Assembly: GCF_900496995.4 (NCBI RefSeq) | Contig: NC_044030.1 | Location: forward strand, 74,380,687-74,444,686 | DNA length: 64,000 bases | Direction: 5' to 3' | DNA from: Aquila chrysaetos chrysaetos | Lineage: Eukaryota; Chordata; Aves; Accipitriformes; Accipitridae | Part shown: positions 1 to 11,830 of the stretch, piece after piece | Position numbering within the stretch: position 1 is the stretch's first letter | Layout: every line of letters begins with the position of its first letter | Notes under the pieces: generated by a model | Seen by the model: the letters and a program-made list of their open reading frames with translations, nothing else | What the model was told of the DNA's origin: nothing | Databases searched by the model: none | Position numbers and translations under genes: made by a program

Positions 1-2933
1 ATATTTACAAGGCTGCTGCTCCAGAAAATGTCCCTTCCATTTTACTGCCCCTTTGCCTAACTACGGGGTTCCATGGGGCAGTTTTGTTGATTAATGTGGA
101 TTGTCATTCAGCAGTTATGAAAATATGTATGTATAACATTTTGGAGAAATGCCCAGAATTGGGAGTGGTTTTATGTTGACTCATTCAGGACTTAGACTAT
201 GTACAAGGAGTACTGATTTCCTTCTACGAAGATGTCACAAAAGGATTGGTGATAGATAGAAATGCACGTTCATTTGAAGTGCTGGCATTGCTAAGCACAG
301 TTTTAAAGGCATACAGAGGTTGCAGTCATTCCCCCTTCCCAGGGCAGATTGGCTGCACAGGTTGCCTAGGTCTGTTGCAGTTACATTCAGCCCCACAGCA
401 AAGAAGATGTAGACACCGTCACAAACATGCTTTGTAAAAGCGAAGTGGAATAAATCTATTTACAGCACACTGATTTGTGCCTATTGATAACAAAACCCAC
501 AAAACCTTAATTTTTAAGATAAGTGAATATTAGCTTCATTTCATAGAGAGGGAATTCACTCTGCAATGTGAACTATGAATCCTGCTAGCATCCTGATCAT
601 TCAGGAGCCTTTTTTGTCCACCTGTCCATCCAATTCAAATACCTGAAAAAGATCAGAAATTTGGAAGAGGAATTGAACACTGAACACTGTTTGTTAGGAA
701 AGCAGATTGGAAAAAGCACCAACATTTTAACAGAACTGCATGGTTTGGAGTACTTTGTACTTCTGCCCAACTGGAGACTTAATGAAGGCAACCTCCTTAG
801 CAGTAATTAGTAGCTGAAGGCACTATGTGAATGAATATGCATTTCCAGTGAAATCATGGTAGCTGTCAAACAGTTTGGGAAAATCAGGATTTTAACCAAC
901 CACAATGTTACCTCATGAACCATGATTTTATACTCAAAAAGTAATAACAATAATAAAACCTTTCACTTCTGCTCCTTTCTGAAATCACAGAAAAGCTATA
1001 CCAAAAAAAAGTGAATTCCTAATCTTGAGAAATTTTGATTTGCACTTCTACGTCAGCTTCACTTTATTTTCTCTAAAATTGTTCACTTATGTAAAACCAT
1101 GATGTGAACTCTGGGTTTAACAAAGTAGCTGATCACAGCAGCAAGGGATGTAGGGTGGGAAATGCACCATGAATCAGAACAGGACACGGGCATGTTCTGT
1201 CTCTGCCACAAATATGCAGCTTTGGGTCCTGTATAGGTATGCTGAATCTGTCCCAGGCACCTTTGCTATCTAACAGTGGTTTATGTTGTCACAGAAGTGG
1301 TATTTTAACAAACAAACACATGCAGAATCTTGAAGTTTCCTGACAATTGACTCATATGCACATACAAACGAGAAAATGGTGTTCAGATAGGAAGCTATCA
1401 AAAAACTGTTTTCCTGTTTACATAGTAGACCCAATACTTACAGCTTGAAAAGTTATTATAGTCCTGAACACTATTAAAATATTTTTACTAATATAAAAAT
1501 TACCAACACTTCACATGCACTGAAAACCTGAAATTTTCTGTTCCAAGGTAAGAATACACAGTTGATGAAACAGAGGGTTCAACAATAGCTAGCAACAGAG
1601 AAGATAGCAGCATTGGGGACTATGGAGAGTTAAACCACTTTAACTGGTTTGAACTGGTTACTTAGTTGAGCTAGAAAGTCTCAGAACAGACATTTTGGAA
1701 AGAGAAGCAGGTTTGATAACTGATTTGTTGCTGGTGATCAAGGTTCCTAAATGTTGCTTCCTATGCTCAGAAGCAGTGGAACACAGCAGCTAGTGGGGGG
1801 CTTCCTGCACCAGTGGGATTTTGTCATAGACATCAGTGAGGCAAAGATAGCCTGCAGCAGCTGTTCCATTTAGCTTTCTACCTCTATTCCTATATTATTA
1901 ACAAATAGTTGTAGGAGTAATGTTACTTTTATATAACCATTTGAAAATTGCTTTTTAGTTTAGTTGCTATGAACATCTGTACTTGGATGTGAAGGGGACA
2001 ATTATTATTAACGTATGAACCAGAATATCTGTTGCTCATTTCCCTCCCATTTTATCACTTCATATAAACAAGAATGTTACAGTAATTTGCATTATCCAAA
2101 TTATGCATGCATTGTGCAAATTACTAAAAATGTATAGGACTGATACGTAAAAAAGGAAAATCCTTAATCCAAAATTTAAATGAAGTTTATGAATCACAAG
2201 TACATTGGCTTATCTTTGGATTAGTTTGTGAATGCCTGGCAAAGATGAAAGGGGCTGTTTTTTTTAAAAAGTTGTTTGAAAATAATAATTACAGTAACTA
2301 CATACAGTGATGGATTTGACAGCTCTGCTAATGATGTGTCATGCAATTTACTCTGAAAGCCTTTCATCTGCTGTAAAGCCACAAAAATCTAGTGCCTTCA
2401 AATCCACACAGGAATTTACTACATCTGAAAAGATAGTCTACGACAGTTACTTCAGATGACAAGCTCCAATTGATTACCTTAACTAAAACTCAGCTGTTAT
2501 ACCACATTTCCCATCTTCAAAGAAATATAGAAATTCATGTTACCATGTTTTGTTCCATGTCTTCTTTTAAACTTGTTACCTAATAGACTGTTTTGTTGTG
2601 TAGAAATAAACAGTACTTCTGAAAAACATTGACCACTGTAGATTTTTTATTTACCCTAAAGATGTACAAGTGGTTCATTTAGGTGTGGGTGCGACGTGAC
2701 ACTTTTGCCTGTGGTTTATGTGCTAGAACTGTTTTATCTAATGAGCCACTAGCATGCAGGCAACCTGCTGCTGGTTGTATGCATTGGGAATGAATGATTG
2801 TGGTCTGCATGTTTCTCATAGATCAGCACTCTACAGTTACTTAATTGCATAAGAGAAATCTCCGTCTTTTGAAGAAGTTTCACTTCTCACAGGTGAAAAT
2901 GGAAAAACCTAGTGCTTGGCAAGATGCAAAAAT
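1..2933. other. No gene recognised (intergenic)
   Basis: AT-rich DNA with only short chance frames. No splice-bounded coding segment or known repeat could be recognised. On gene order it should lie downstream of SPEF2. Confidence 0.5.
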
Positions 2934-2998
2934 CTTCCCTTCCCCTTCCCCTTCCCCTTCCCCTTCCCCTTCCCCTTCCCTTTCCCTTTCCCTTTCCC
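2934..2998. repeat. (CCCCTT)n / (CCCTTT)n simple repeat
   Basis: About seven ccccttr-type hexamers are followed by ccctttccc units. The minus strand is (GGGGAA)n with four or more G4 runs in a row, so it could form a G-quadruplex. Confidence 0.95.
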
Positions 2999-3184
2999 AA
3001 CCATTATAGTCTTGAGAGGTTAACCCTACACAACTTGGATGCCAGCCAACCTGGGTTTAGCATCAGGGCACAATAGTCTTTGACCATTTTTTATTTAGCA
3101 ATATAGACATAGCCTGGGCATATTTCTACTGCCCGAGAGTAAGTCTCAGTGTCTGCTAAATACCTCAAGTAATGTTCTTCATCA

Positions 3185-3330
3185 TCTCCTTCCTTCCAAC
3201 TTTCTGTCACTCCTTCCTTCCATCTTTCTGTCACTCCCCCCTTTCCCTTCCACCTCTTTCAGTGCAGTCCCTGGGATCTGTCAGCTTCTGCTTCTGTCCT
3301 TCCCCTCCTTTCTCTCTCAGTGATGCCCCT
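3185..3330. repeat. Pyrimidine-rich tract with imperfect 30-bp repeats
   Basis: Units of tccttccaactttctgtcac and tccttccatctttctgtcac sit in tandem in a long CT-rich stretch on the plus strand. The 68-codon open frame over it is a product of composition. Confidence 0.7.
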
Positions 3331-3914
3331 CAGAAGCACTACTCATTAGTTTTGCCCAAAATGCTAGTTGAACCATAAAACAACTGAACAGCAGAGCTGA
3401 AGAGGAAAAAAATTAGAGGTTCCTACTACAATGCCACCACCGCTTTTAAAATAACCTTTTTAACAGATGAGGTTAACTGGACCTAACTTCATGTCCATTC
3501 TAGTCCTCCAGAGTCAGTTACAGACACTCTGAAGAGGTAGAGAGATACTTGCCCTTTCTGACTGCATGAAGGCAAGAATCTATGCAGAAAAAAATAAGTT
3601 CCTAAATAATACTATTGACTCTGCATTTGAAAACCACACAAGATTATGTAAAAGAGCCTGGAGAGGTCCTCCAGCACTCCAGCACTGCAGTAGTCTGAGA
3701 AAGGATGTCTTTGCCATCTTTTCAGAGAGCAGGAAAAAAAGTGACCTGATATGGAATTTCCTGAGGATATTTCAAATGCTTAAAACATGGGTTAAACTAA
3801 AATATGTAAATGATTATAACTGAGTCTCTGCTGCTACAGCAATTACTGAGACACTCATTTCATTTGTTTTGGCTGTCTGAAGTTTCCAAAGCCCTTCACT
3901 TTTACATAAGCATG

Positions 3915-4470
3915 TGTCGTGGTTTAACCCCAGCCAGCAACTAAGCACCACGCAGCCGCTCACTCACTCCCCCCCCACCCAGTGTAAAAAGTAAAACTCG
4001 GGTTGAGATAAGAACGGTTTAATAGAACAGAAAAGAAGAAACTAATAATGATAATGATAACACTAATAAAATGACAATAGTAATAATAAAAGGATTGGAA
4101 TATAAAAGTGATGCACAATGCAATTGCTCACCACCTGCCAATCAACGCCCAGTTAGTCCCTGAGCGGCCCCCCGCCCCCACTCCCCCCCGGTTTATATAT
4201 GAGATGTGACGTCACATGGTATGGAATACCCCTTTGGCCAGTTTGGGTCAGCTGCCCTGGCTGTGTCTTCTGTCAACTTCTTGTGCCCCTCCAGGTTTCT
4301 CGCTGACTGGACATGAGAAGTTGAAAAATCCTTGACTTTAGACTAAACTTTACTTAGCAACAACTGAAAACATGAGTGTTATCAACATTCTTCTCATACT
4401 GAACTCAAAACATAGCACTGTACCAGCTACTAGGAAGACAGTTAACTCTATCCCAGCTGAAGCCAGGACA
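3915..4470 (+). mobile_element. Solo LTR, avian endogenous retrovirus (ERVL-like)
   Basis: It starts tgtcgtggtttaacccc and ends agccaggaca, TG...CA, 556 bp. It is flanked by a perfect 5-bp target duplication, gcatg (3910-3914 and 4471-4475). A TATA-like tttatatatgag lies near 4192. The 5-bp duplication and this family fit an ERVL-type class, but the class is inference. There is no internal retroviral sequence, so it is a solo LTR left by recombination. A second copy of the same family is at 48735-49297. Confidence 0.93.
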
Positions 4471-5136
4471 GCATGACAATCAATTAAATGCAAGGACCTT
4501 TTAACCACAGTAATGTGTGATGATCTAAATTAGGTCAGCTTGTATTTGTGAGTGTGTTAGAAGTGTAACCTATTCAGATCAAATTAGGTCAGCTTGCAGT
4601 GTCCTGCTTACGAAATACGCCTCTAGAACAGGAGGTACAAAATCTGTCAAAACATTAACTGAGAAAGGCAGAGCAACTTGGGAGTACATCACCTTCTGTT
4701 TCAGATCAGTGTACCTACATTTGGCCCTTATAACTGGAAGTGAAAAAACATACCAGCAACATACCTTTCCTTAGGCAGTGTAATTATGTATCTCCTCCTC
4801 CAATACCATTTACCTGTTGATTTCTATTGTATGTCTGGCTGAATATAATTGCTTAATCAGCCAGATGAATATCATCAAGGGTATTCTACAATATATTCTC
4901 TGCTTGCACAGAAAAAACAGCAATATAAAACTTGCACTTTCTCATGCTTAATTTTATGAAAGTATTCCAGTCTTTCTAAGTGTTAATTTTTCATGCTTAT
5001 GCATTCTTTGGCTAAGGAGAACAATATGATAACATATATTAGTACATTCTTTTTAGGTATACAGCTTCTTCCCTCACTAAGCCCCTGAACATGATGCTTT
5101 TTTTTCCCTAAACCATCTGTGTGTAAGCCACGCTTG

Positions 5137-6194
5137 GTATGTATGTTATACCATACGTTCCTTTATTGATTAACATCTCTCTAATAATACAATACTACCA
5201 GAGTAAGATTGATTTAGTATCTTGCAGCTGCAGCTTAACTTCACTAATTCACTATAAAGACTTCTGATGCTGACACATTTAAATCTTCTAGCTTATAACT
5301 GCATGAATGAGATCAGTATTCTTAGCCCTTCACTACAGAAAACGTGGCATTCCTTACATGAAGGCAAACTTATGTGCAAAACTTTTACGCCTGTAATAGA
5401 AATTAACAAAACTTTTAGCCAGCCTTCGCAAAAACCTGCCTGGCCTCTGTTTTGTGTATGCTACACTCATCTGAGCTAAAAGGCTCTTTGAGACTAACAG
5501 TTTAACACAGCCAGTACCATTAACACACCATCATGACAAGGTTATCTCGATAATCTCTGGTAAAATATTTTTCAAAATACTGCACAACTCCTGTCAAACA
5601 AATCTAATTCAACTTGATAAAATGTAAGAATTTGCAAACCCATGTTATATGAGATTGAGTTTGCATTTCTACATATAGACCAGGTGAGTAACTGTTCAGT
5701 TCTGGTATCAACACTTGTCTGCAGATTAAAAAGGACAAATGAATAATGCAGATCTGAAAACGCGATTTACAACACTGAAGTCCATTTAACAGCTTAGCCT
5801 GTTCTCTAACTCTGAGAGTGCTTAGACCACTTATATGCACAAATAAAACTAACACAAAGGTGAGCTCAGTGTTTCATAACTAAGCCTCCAAGAACATTGA
5901 TGTGATCAAGATCAGCTGTAATACTCTCTGGCAACGAATTAAACCGCTTTTGCACATTAAATAGTTTGCCTTCGTGTAAGGAATGCCACGTTTTCTATAG
6001 TGAAGGGCTAAGAATACTGATCTCATTCATGTATTTATAAGGCAAAAGACTTGTATGTGTCATCATCAGAAGTCTTTACAGGGAATTAGTGAAGTTAAGC
6101 TGCAGCTGCAAGAGACTAAATCAATCTTACTCTCGTAGTATAGTATTATTTGAGATGTTAATCAATAAAGGAACATACAGCATAACATAAATAC
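5137..6194. repeat. Large imperfect inverted repeat, arms about 245 bp, spacer about 565 bp
   Basis: Arm 1 (5137-5381) and arm 2 (5947-6194) are reverse complements with scattered mismatches and short indels. Exact blocks include gaatgccacgttttct against agaaaacgtggcattc, and gttaagctgcagctgcaag against cttgcagctgcagcttaac. The spacer has no recognisable coding or repeat content. Arm ends fade with no clear target duplication. It may be a non-autonomous DNA transposon with long terminal inverted repeats or an inverted duplication. Confidence 0.85.
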
Positions 6195-9100
6195 CCAAAA
6201 TAGCACATCCCCCAAATCCCCCGCAGGTCCACAAAGAGCATAGCTGCTGTCAACTGTGCATGTTAAAGAAAACTGCATCCATATTCTGCAGTGATATGGC
6301 CTCACTAATTTTCTAAGGGGATGTTAAATTTTAAACCTTTGTAACAAACATATTTCTTTATATTTGGCCTTTCTACTTTAAGAACACATCAGAAAGCTTT
6401 GTTAGCAATTTATTGAGGATATAGAAGGTGGGAAAAGAGTTGTGAATATTAAAATAATACCCGATTTCTAGATAGGCTTAATGTAAGTTAGACCGTAAAG
6501 TCTGACCAAATACTTGGCATACTTGATTCCAGAACCTGAGCTCAGTAATATAGAGGAACATCCATACAGACATATGAGGAAAGACATCAGAACTTAACTT
6601 TATTTTTTCTCTATAAATGACAGATTAAGAAAATATTTGGTTGTTGTATCTAGCTTCCAAAAGAAAGGCTTTTCAGCTTAGAACACAAAGCATAAGAAAG
6701 TCCAGGCACTGGAGTGTGAAGTTAGAATTCAATCTGAACAAGAGGTGCACATTTTTAAAAATTAGTGTAATTGTTAGAATAAGTTGGTGTCTGATGGTCT
6801 GCGCTCTCTCCTAATCTCTTGCAATCATAATGTACACTTTTCTAAAAACCATCAGGAAGAATTACTAGGCTTTTTGTGGGAACTTTAGGATGAAGTTTCT
6901 TGCAATCAAAGGTAAAATCTCCAGATGAAAACTTGGTTTAGTTTGAAATCAGTAACAAACAGTCCACTGATTTTAGTAGAGACAAAAATTCACCCTATGA
7001 ATATAAATGCTCCAAAACAAACTGAGGGTAGGAAACAATCTTTGATTTTATCTGAGTACCAGCTCTTTTTTCTTTTTTTTTTTTTTGAGTTTGTCCTCAT
7101 TTTGTTCCTTACCTTACCATTGTTTTTGTTGTTTGTATGTTCAGATGTGGGTAGTGGTAGAGAAAAGGAAACCTGTTTCTTACTTCTAATTCATCTGTTT
7201 CTGAGAAGCCACCCTAGCCCTTCCTTTGCTCAGCTTTGGATCTTTTAAGGAGTCTTGCATTTTAACTATTTGGGCTTACAATCAAGCATGAGAATAATGA
7301 AGAAACAGAGATATTTTTCTCTTTTTCTTTAGCACCAGACTGAAGAAAGATCAATTCAAACTAGATAGTTTGCTTGGGGAAAAGATAAAGCTGTGCTGAT
7401 TGTCGAGTAGCCTATGTAATTCAGATAATGAGAGGTGAAAATATGCCATGGGCTAAGCTTCAGAGGGCTCTCTAATTCAACAGATTTTAAAGGAAGTGGT
7501 GGGGGAGATAAAAAGCCAAATAGGCTGAGGTAGTAAAAACATACTTCTTTTAAAGTAAAAGCTAATTGTTGCTAAAAGTGTTAAGCAGAACACCTGAAGA
7601 GATCAACGTTCATCTCGAAAAATAAGGAAAAAAGCTTTATGGATTCTTTGAGATCCCATTGACATGGAACAAAGCTGAAACCTTCTGTTTCCTGCTCCCT
7701 TTGCCACTGGAAGAATGGAAAAGAAGCATTTTTCAGAAAACTGATTTTTGTCTCCCAAGGATATATGCATGCTGCAGAATGCAGTATGAAGTTCAGGTGC
7801 TCTAAGTTTAGTGATGGCACTACAATTACCAGCCTCTGTTTCTTTTAGAGAGACTCCAGTGCCTGAACTAGCTAATTAACTTACTTGCAGCCAGCTTTGA
7901 CACCCCGATATTACATTTCACTTGACAAAGAGATATATCCTTATTGCAGAACCCTAACCACAAGACCATCCTTCTTCCCTTTTAGGCTTCCTCCCAGAAA
8001 CAATGTGAATGACATGCCCAGTTTAAAAACCACTGGTTTCACTGTGTCACTATTAATCATTATGAGGCTAAAAAGGAAAACATGATGCTAAATCAATTGC
8101 AATAGGTACTATCTGAAATTCAGCTGTCATGGTACTGCAAAGTTTTTTTTGTGTTTAATCTAGCTCTGAATACACAGGACCTTGAATTCCAGGTGATTTC
8201 AGCACATCCAGTTTTTAAAATACCAACAGCAATTTTTTTACTTTTTTACATACTGTTATTTCTATTAACAAATTAAAAATGCCCAACAAAAATCCTACAC
8301 TGACATAATTAAATGTTATTTCTCTAGAAGTAGCAACAGTTCCGCAGGACCGACTATGACCAAGACCTGCTCCTACACCTACCTTATGATAGCTATAATA
8401 TCTGTGAAGTTCTGCAGTGGATCAGATTACAAGTTCAATGCTGATTATGCTGCAAGTGAAAAAAAAGAAAATCGAGCACAGAATGTAATTTGCTGGAAAT
8501 GCAGCAATTTGCAGTTAACCAGGATGTAATTAAACTTCTTCAGATGAAAACATTTTAGCTTTCTCTATGTATATATGTGTACATATATACACATATATAT
8601 ATACACACACATATTGGAAACAAAGAAAAGATGAACCACTGTTATGAGCAAAAGAAGAGAGGAAAAATGAACTCTTTGCCTAAATTGAACTTTGAAGTGG
8701 GTGTGGGCACATTCTTTGTTACTGACAGGTACTGCTGCTACTTTTTAATTAACAGGTATGATATTCATACAGTGAGGTAAATACAGGTTTTTTCAAAGTA
8801 CATGCAACCACTTGTGTTGTTAATGTAGCAAGGCCATGAGCTAGAACCTTGTCGAGCCTTGAGCTACTAAGTCAAAGCTCTGCTATTCTGAAGTGTAAGG
8901 ATGTCTAAAGATGTTGCTACTGAGCCATGACAGTGAGAAATTGTGAATGTAGAGTGACTACAGAAGACAAAGGAAATGAAATTCAAAGCGTTTCAGAGAA
9001 TCTTTAAATGAAGAATAGAATATTCAAAGGTCCGGAAATTCCCCCTACATTTACCTTTACAATATGAATGCTTCCAAACTAAATAAAGGCAGTGATGTTT

Positions 9101-9485
9101 TATTTCTATTTTCTTTGTTATAACTCTATTGAATCAATTTTTGTGTATCAATTAACAATAAATTGCATAATGCATATATGGCAAAGCCATGGGTGAAATC
9201 TAGCACACGTTTAAAAGTGACGGTGGAAGATATCATTTCTGCTTAACAACAGTGCTACCTGGACATAGCCAAAGTCATACCTTTTGATCTCAGTAATGAA
9301 AGGATGTTCACTTTTTCATTACTCTCATCACGGTGCTCATAAGATAAGCAAAGATACTGGATAGCTTTCTCATCTATTTTCATCTTCAGAAGAACTGGTT
9401 GTTAAAAGCCACTTAGTTATGCTTGTGTCACACCAATGAAGTAAATTATTTTTGCATGGTACAATTGAAAATAATATATTTAAGA
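6195..9485. other. No gene recognised (intergenic)
   Basis: AT-rich sequence with a T-run near 7075-7086 and the TA/CA microsatellite at 8566. The 107-codon frame at 6925-7248 crosses the T-run and has low-complexity Phe/Leu composition, so I do not treat it as coding. Confidence 0.5.
8566..8617. repeat. TA/CA microsatellite
   Basis: The stretch alternates tatgtatatatgtgtacata, then a (TA)n run and (CA)n. Confidence 0.85.
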
Positions 9486-10255
9486 TCATAGAATAATTCA
9501 GGAAGGAATTTACAGAGGCCATCTATTTCAACCTCTTGCTCAAGCAGCATCTAGCATGATGTCAGAACAGTTTGCCCAGGGCTTTATGCAGTCAGGTCTT
9601 GAAAACCTCCAAGGACACAGATTGCACAGTCTCTGTGGGTAACCTGTTCCACTGCTGGACTGTTCCTATGGAGAAAAAGGTTTCACTTTCCTCTGCCCAG
9701 AACCAGTCATGTTTCAAATGGTGCCCATTGTCTCTTGTCCCCTTGCCATGCACCACAGTGGAGAATCCGACTCCATCTTCTTGATAACTGTGTCATAGGT
9801 ATTGTAAAACTACTGTTAGTTCCCTCAAAGCCTCCTATTCTCCAAGTTGAACAAGCTAAGTTCCTTCAGTGTCTCCTCTGCTGGCAAGTGCTCAAACCCC
9901 CAACCCTCTTAGTGGCCCTCCACTGAACCCACTGCCATTTGTTGATGTCTTTCTGGTATTGGGAGGCTCAAAATTGGACACACATTCTAGACATAATGAG
10001 TGCCGATTGCTGGAGGATAATGACTTTTCTCAACCTACCAGCTATGTTCCTGCTAACACACACCAAGATGCTGTTGGTCTTTGCTGCCAGGGCACACTGC
10101 TGGCTCATGGTCAGCTTGCTGTCCACCAGGATGCTCAGGTCCTTTTCAGCAGAGCTGCTCCCCAGCTGGAAAACCCCTGGTGTTCATCACTGCGACAAAT
10201 TACTCCTTCTAAAGGGGCAGCCTTTTGCATCTGTCCTTGAATTTGCAGGGATCTC
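9486..10255 (-). mobile_element. CR1 LINE fragment (older, 3' end)
   Basis: It begins on the plus strand with tcatagaat, the terminal motif of bird CR1, so the element runs on the minus strand with its 3' end at 9486. Remnants of the reverse-transcriptase C-terminus are recognisable (for example ctgttccactgctggac and gctgtccaccaggatgctc), with many indels. The open frames here of up to 123 codons are on the antisense strand and have no coding meaning. Confidence 0.85.
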
Positions 10256-11401
10256 CTATGATGATATGTCAAACTGCAGAATCTTAATTACACATAATAC
10301 TTAAAAATAATTAAAAAAATTATTTCCCACTGTCAAGGAAATTTTGTAAAATCAGGAATGACATAAAATTGCTTTTCTACTTACAAATGTGCATATTTGT
10401 GCAGAATCTGTTAGAGGTACAAAAGCAGCACCAAAGCAAGTAATTTGTACTGATAAAGTGAACAATATTACATCTTTTGAAATATTTTGATTGTTGTTGT
10501 TTTAATTTCATGTCTATAATATTGCAAATAATTTTGTGCAGTATGCTTGATTTTCAGATTGTATCTATCATTCTGTGCTTCTTTGAATGGTTTGGAGGAC
10601 TTCTTTTTAGCAGCCTTCACGTGTTAAGAAAATTCAGCACAGCTAAGAAGCTTTTCACAAAATGGCTTGCTTCACGTACGAAAAATATGAAAAGAAACCA
10701 TGGCTGAACTTCATGTTCAGTGGAAATTTTGAGGTATGGACCACAGAGCAGATTGAGGAACTTTTCTTGCTATTATGGTGACAATGTGACACCACATAGC
10801 CACATTTTAAAGTAAAAAAAATACTGTCTTTAAAAGTGTTCTTCTTACTTGTAAATTTTGTAATCATCCTGTACCATGTATGGAGTATGGACTAGTATGG
10901 AGCCTGAATTCTTTAGAAAATGAAATGTTGACCTTGATTTATGCAGAGAGATTTTACGTGAATCAATACAAGTGTAGGAGACATTTTAATTCAGCAGCAC
11001 TTTGGGGGTTTTGGGGTTTTTTGAAAAAACATTTTTGCAGGGATGGAATATAAGTAATTTTGATTATGATAAGAAAATTGTTAATATAAACTCCCTTACA
11101 TCTTTTCTAAGGCAAACTATCCAAGGCATTTTCTACACAGCACACACAAGAATACCTGAAATAAGTGAAGTTAAGGAGTAGAGGAAATAAAACATTAAAA
11201 GATAGCATGCTGTGAAAACAGGATCAAACACAATTAACTGAAAGCCAAACTAATTTTTCAAGTTTTGTTTTTAATTATGTATTTTAATATAAAAAAAGCA
11301 GTTATTTCTTGTTTCAGTTCCCATCACAAACTGGATTTAAAAGAACTATCTATCTTGATTTTACAACTCTGTGATGAGGAAATTGCTGCAACATTTAGCA
11401 A
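10256..11401. other. No gene recognised (intergenic)
   Basis: AT-rich sequence between the old CR1 and the 114-bp duplication. No supported coding or RNA feature. Confidence 0.5.
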
Positions 11402-11629
11402 GTTGCTTCCACAGTTAATCTACTTCCCTGTTAAAAATCTGCATGTTACTTTGAAGCCTAAGGTTCCAGCCATTGAATCTTGCTTGTCTTTGTCTACCAG
11501 AATGAAGATGCCTTAGTTGCTTCAACAGTTAATCTACTTCCCTGTTAAAAATCTGCATGTTACTTTGAAGCCTAAGGTTCCAGCCATTGAATCTTGCTTG
11601 TCTTTGTCTACCAGAATGAAGATGCCTTA
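11402..11629. repeat. 114-bp tandem duplication (two copies)
   Basis: Copy 1 is 11402-11515 and copy 2 is 11516-11629, with period exactly 114. By eye the only difference is gttgcttcc against gttgcttca near the start. The near-identity implies a recent event or an assembly artefact. Confidence 0.95.
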
Positions 11630-11830
11630 CTTGGATTCTTGTAATCTGACATCTGAACACCCATTAAGCTTTCCTTTGATGAAGCAAGAGGACTGACTTC
11701 CTTGAATTTTCTGGTATAAGACATGATTTCCCATCATTCTTGTGGTTCTTCTCTGAACACTTTCCAGTTTTCAACATCCTGCTTGAAGTGTAGATTTGAA
11801 AAGTGAACATGATACAACTGTAACTCCACC
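11590..11830 (-). mobile_element. Ancient CR1-like fragment (tentative)
   Basis: The block cttgtggttcttctctgaac followed by actttccagttttcaacatcc and cttgaagtgtag resembles the CR1 stretch around tctggaccctctccagtt...cttcttgaagtg, heavily diverged. Borders are approximate. The second copy of the 114-bp duplication overlaps its left side. Confidence 0.5.

Noticed and set aside
6925..7248. 107-codon plus-strand frame
   Set aside because: It runs through a poly-T tract with Phe/Leu low-complexity translation and no splice or homology support.
9572..10304. Overlapping plus-strand frames of 70-123 codons
   Set aside because: They are antisense readings of a decayed CR1 fragment.
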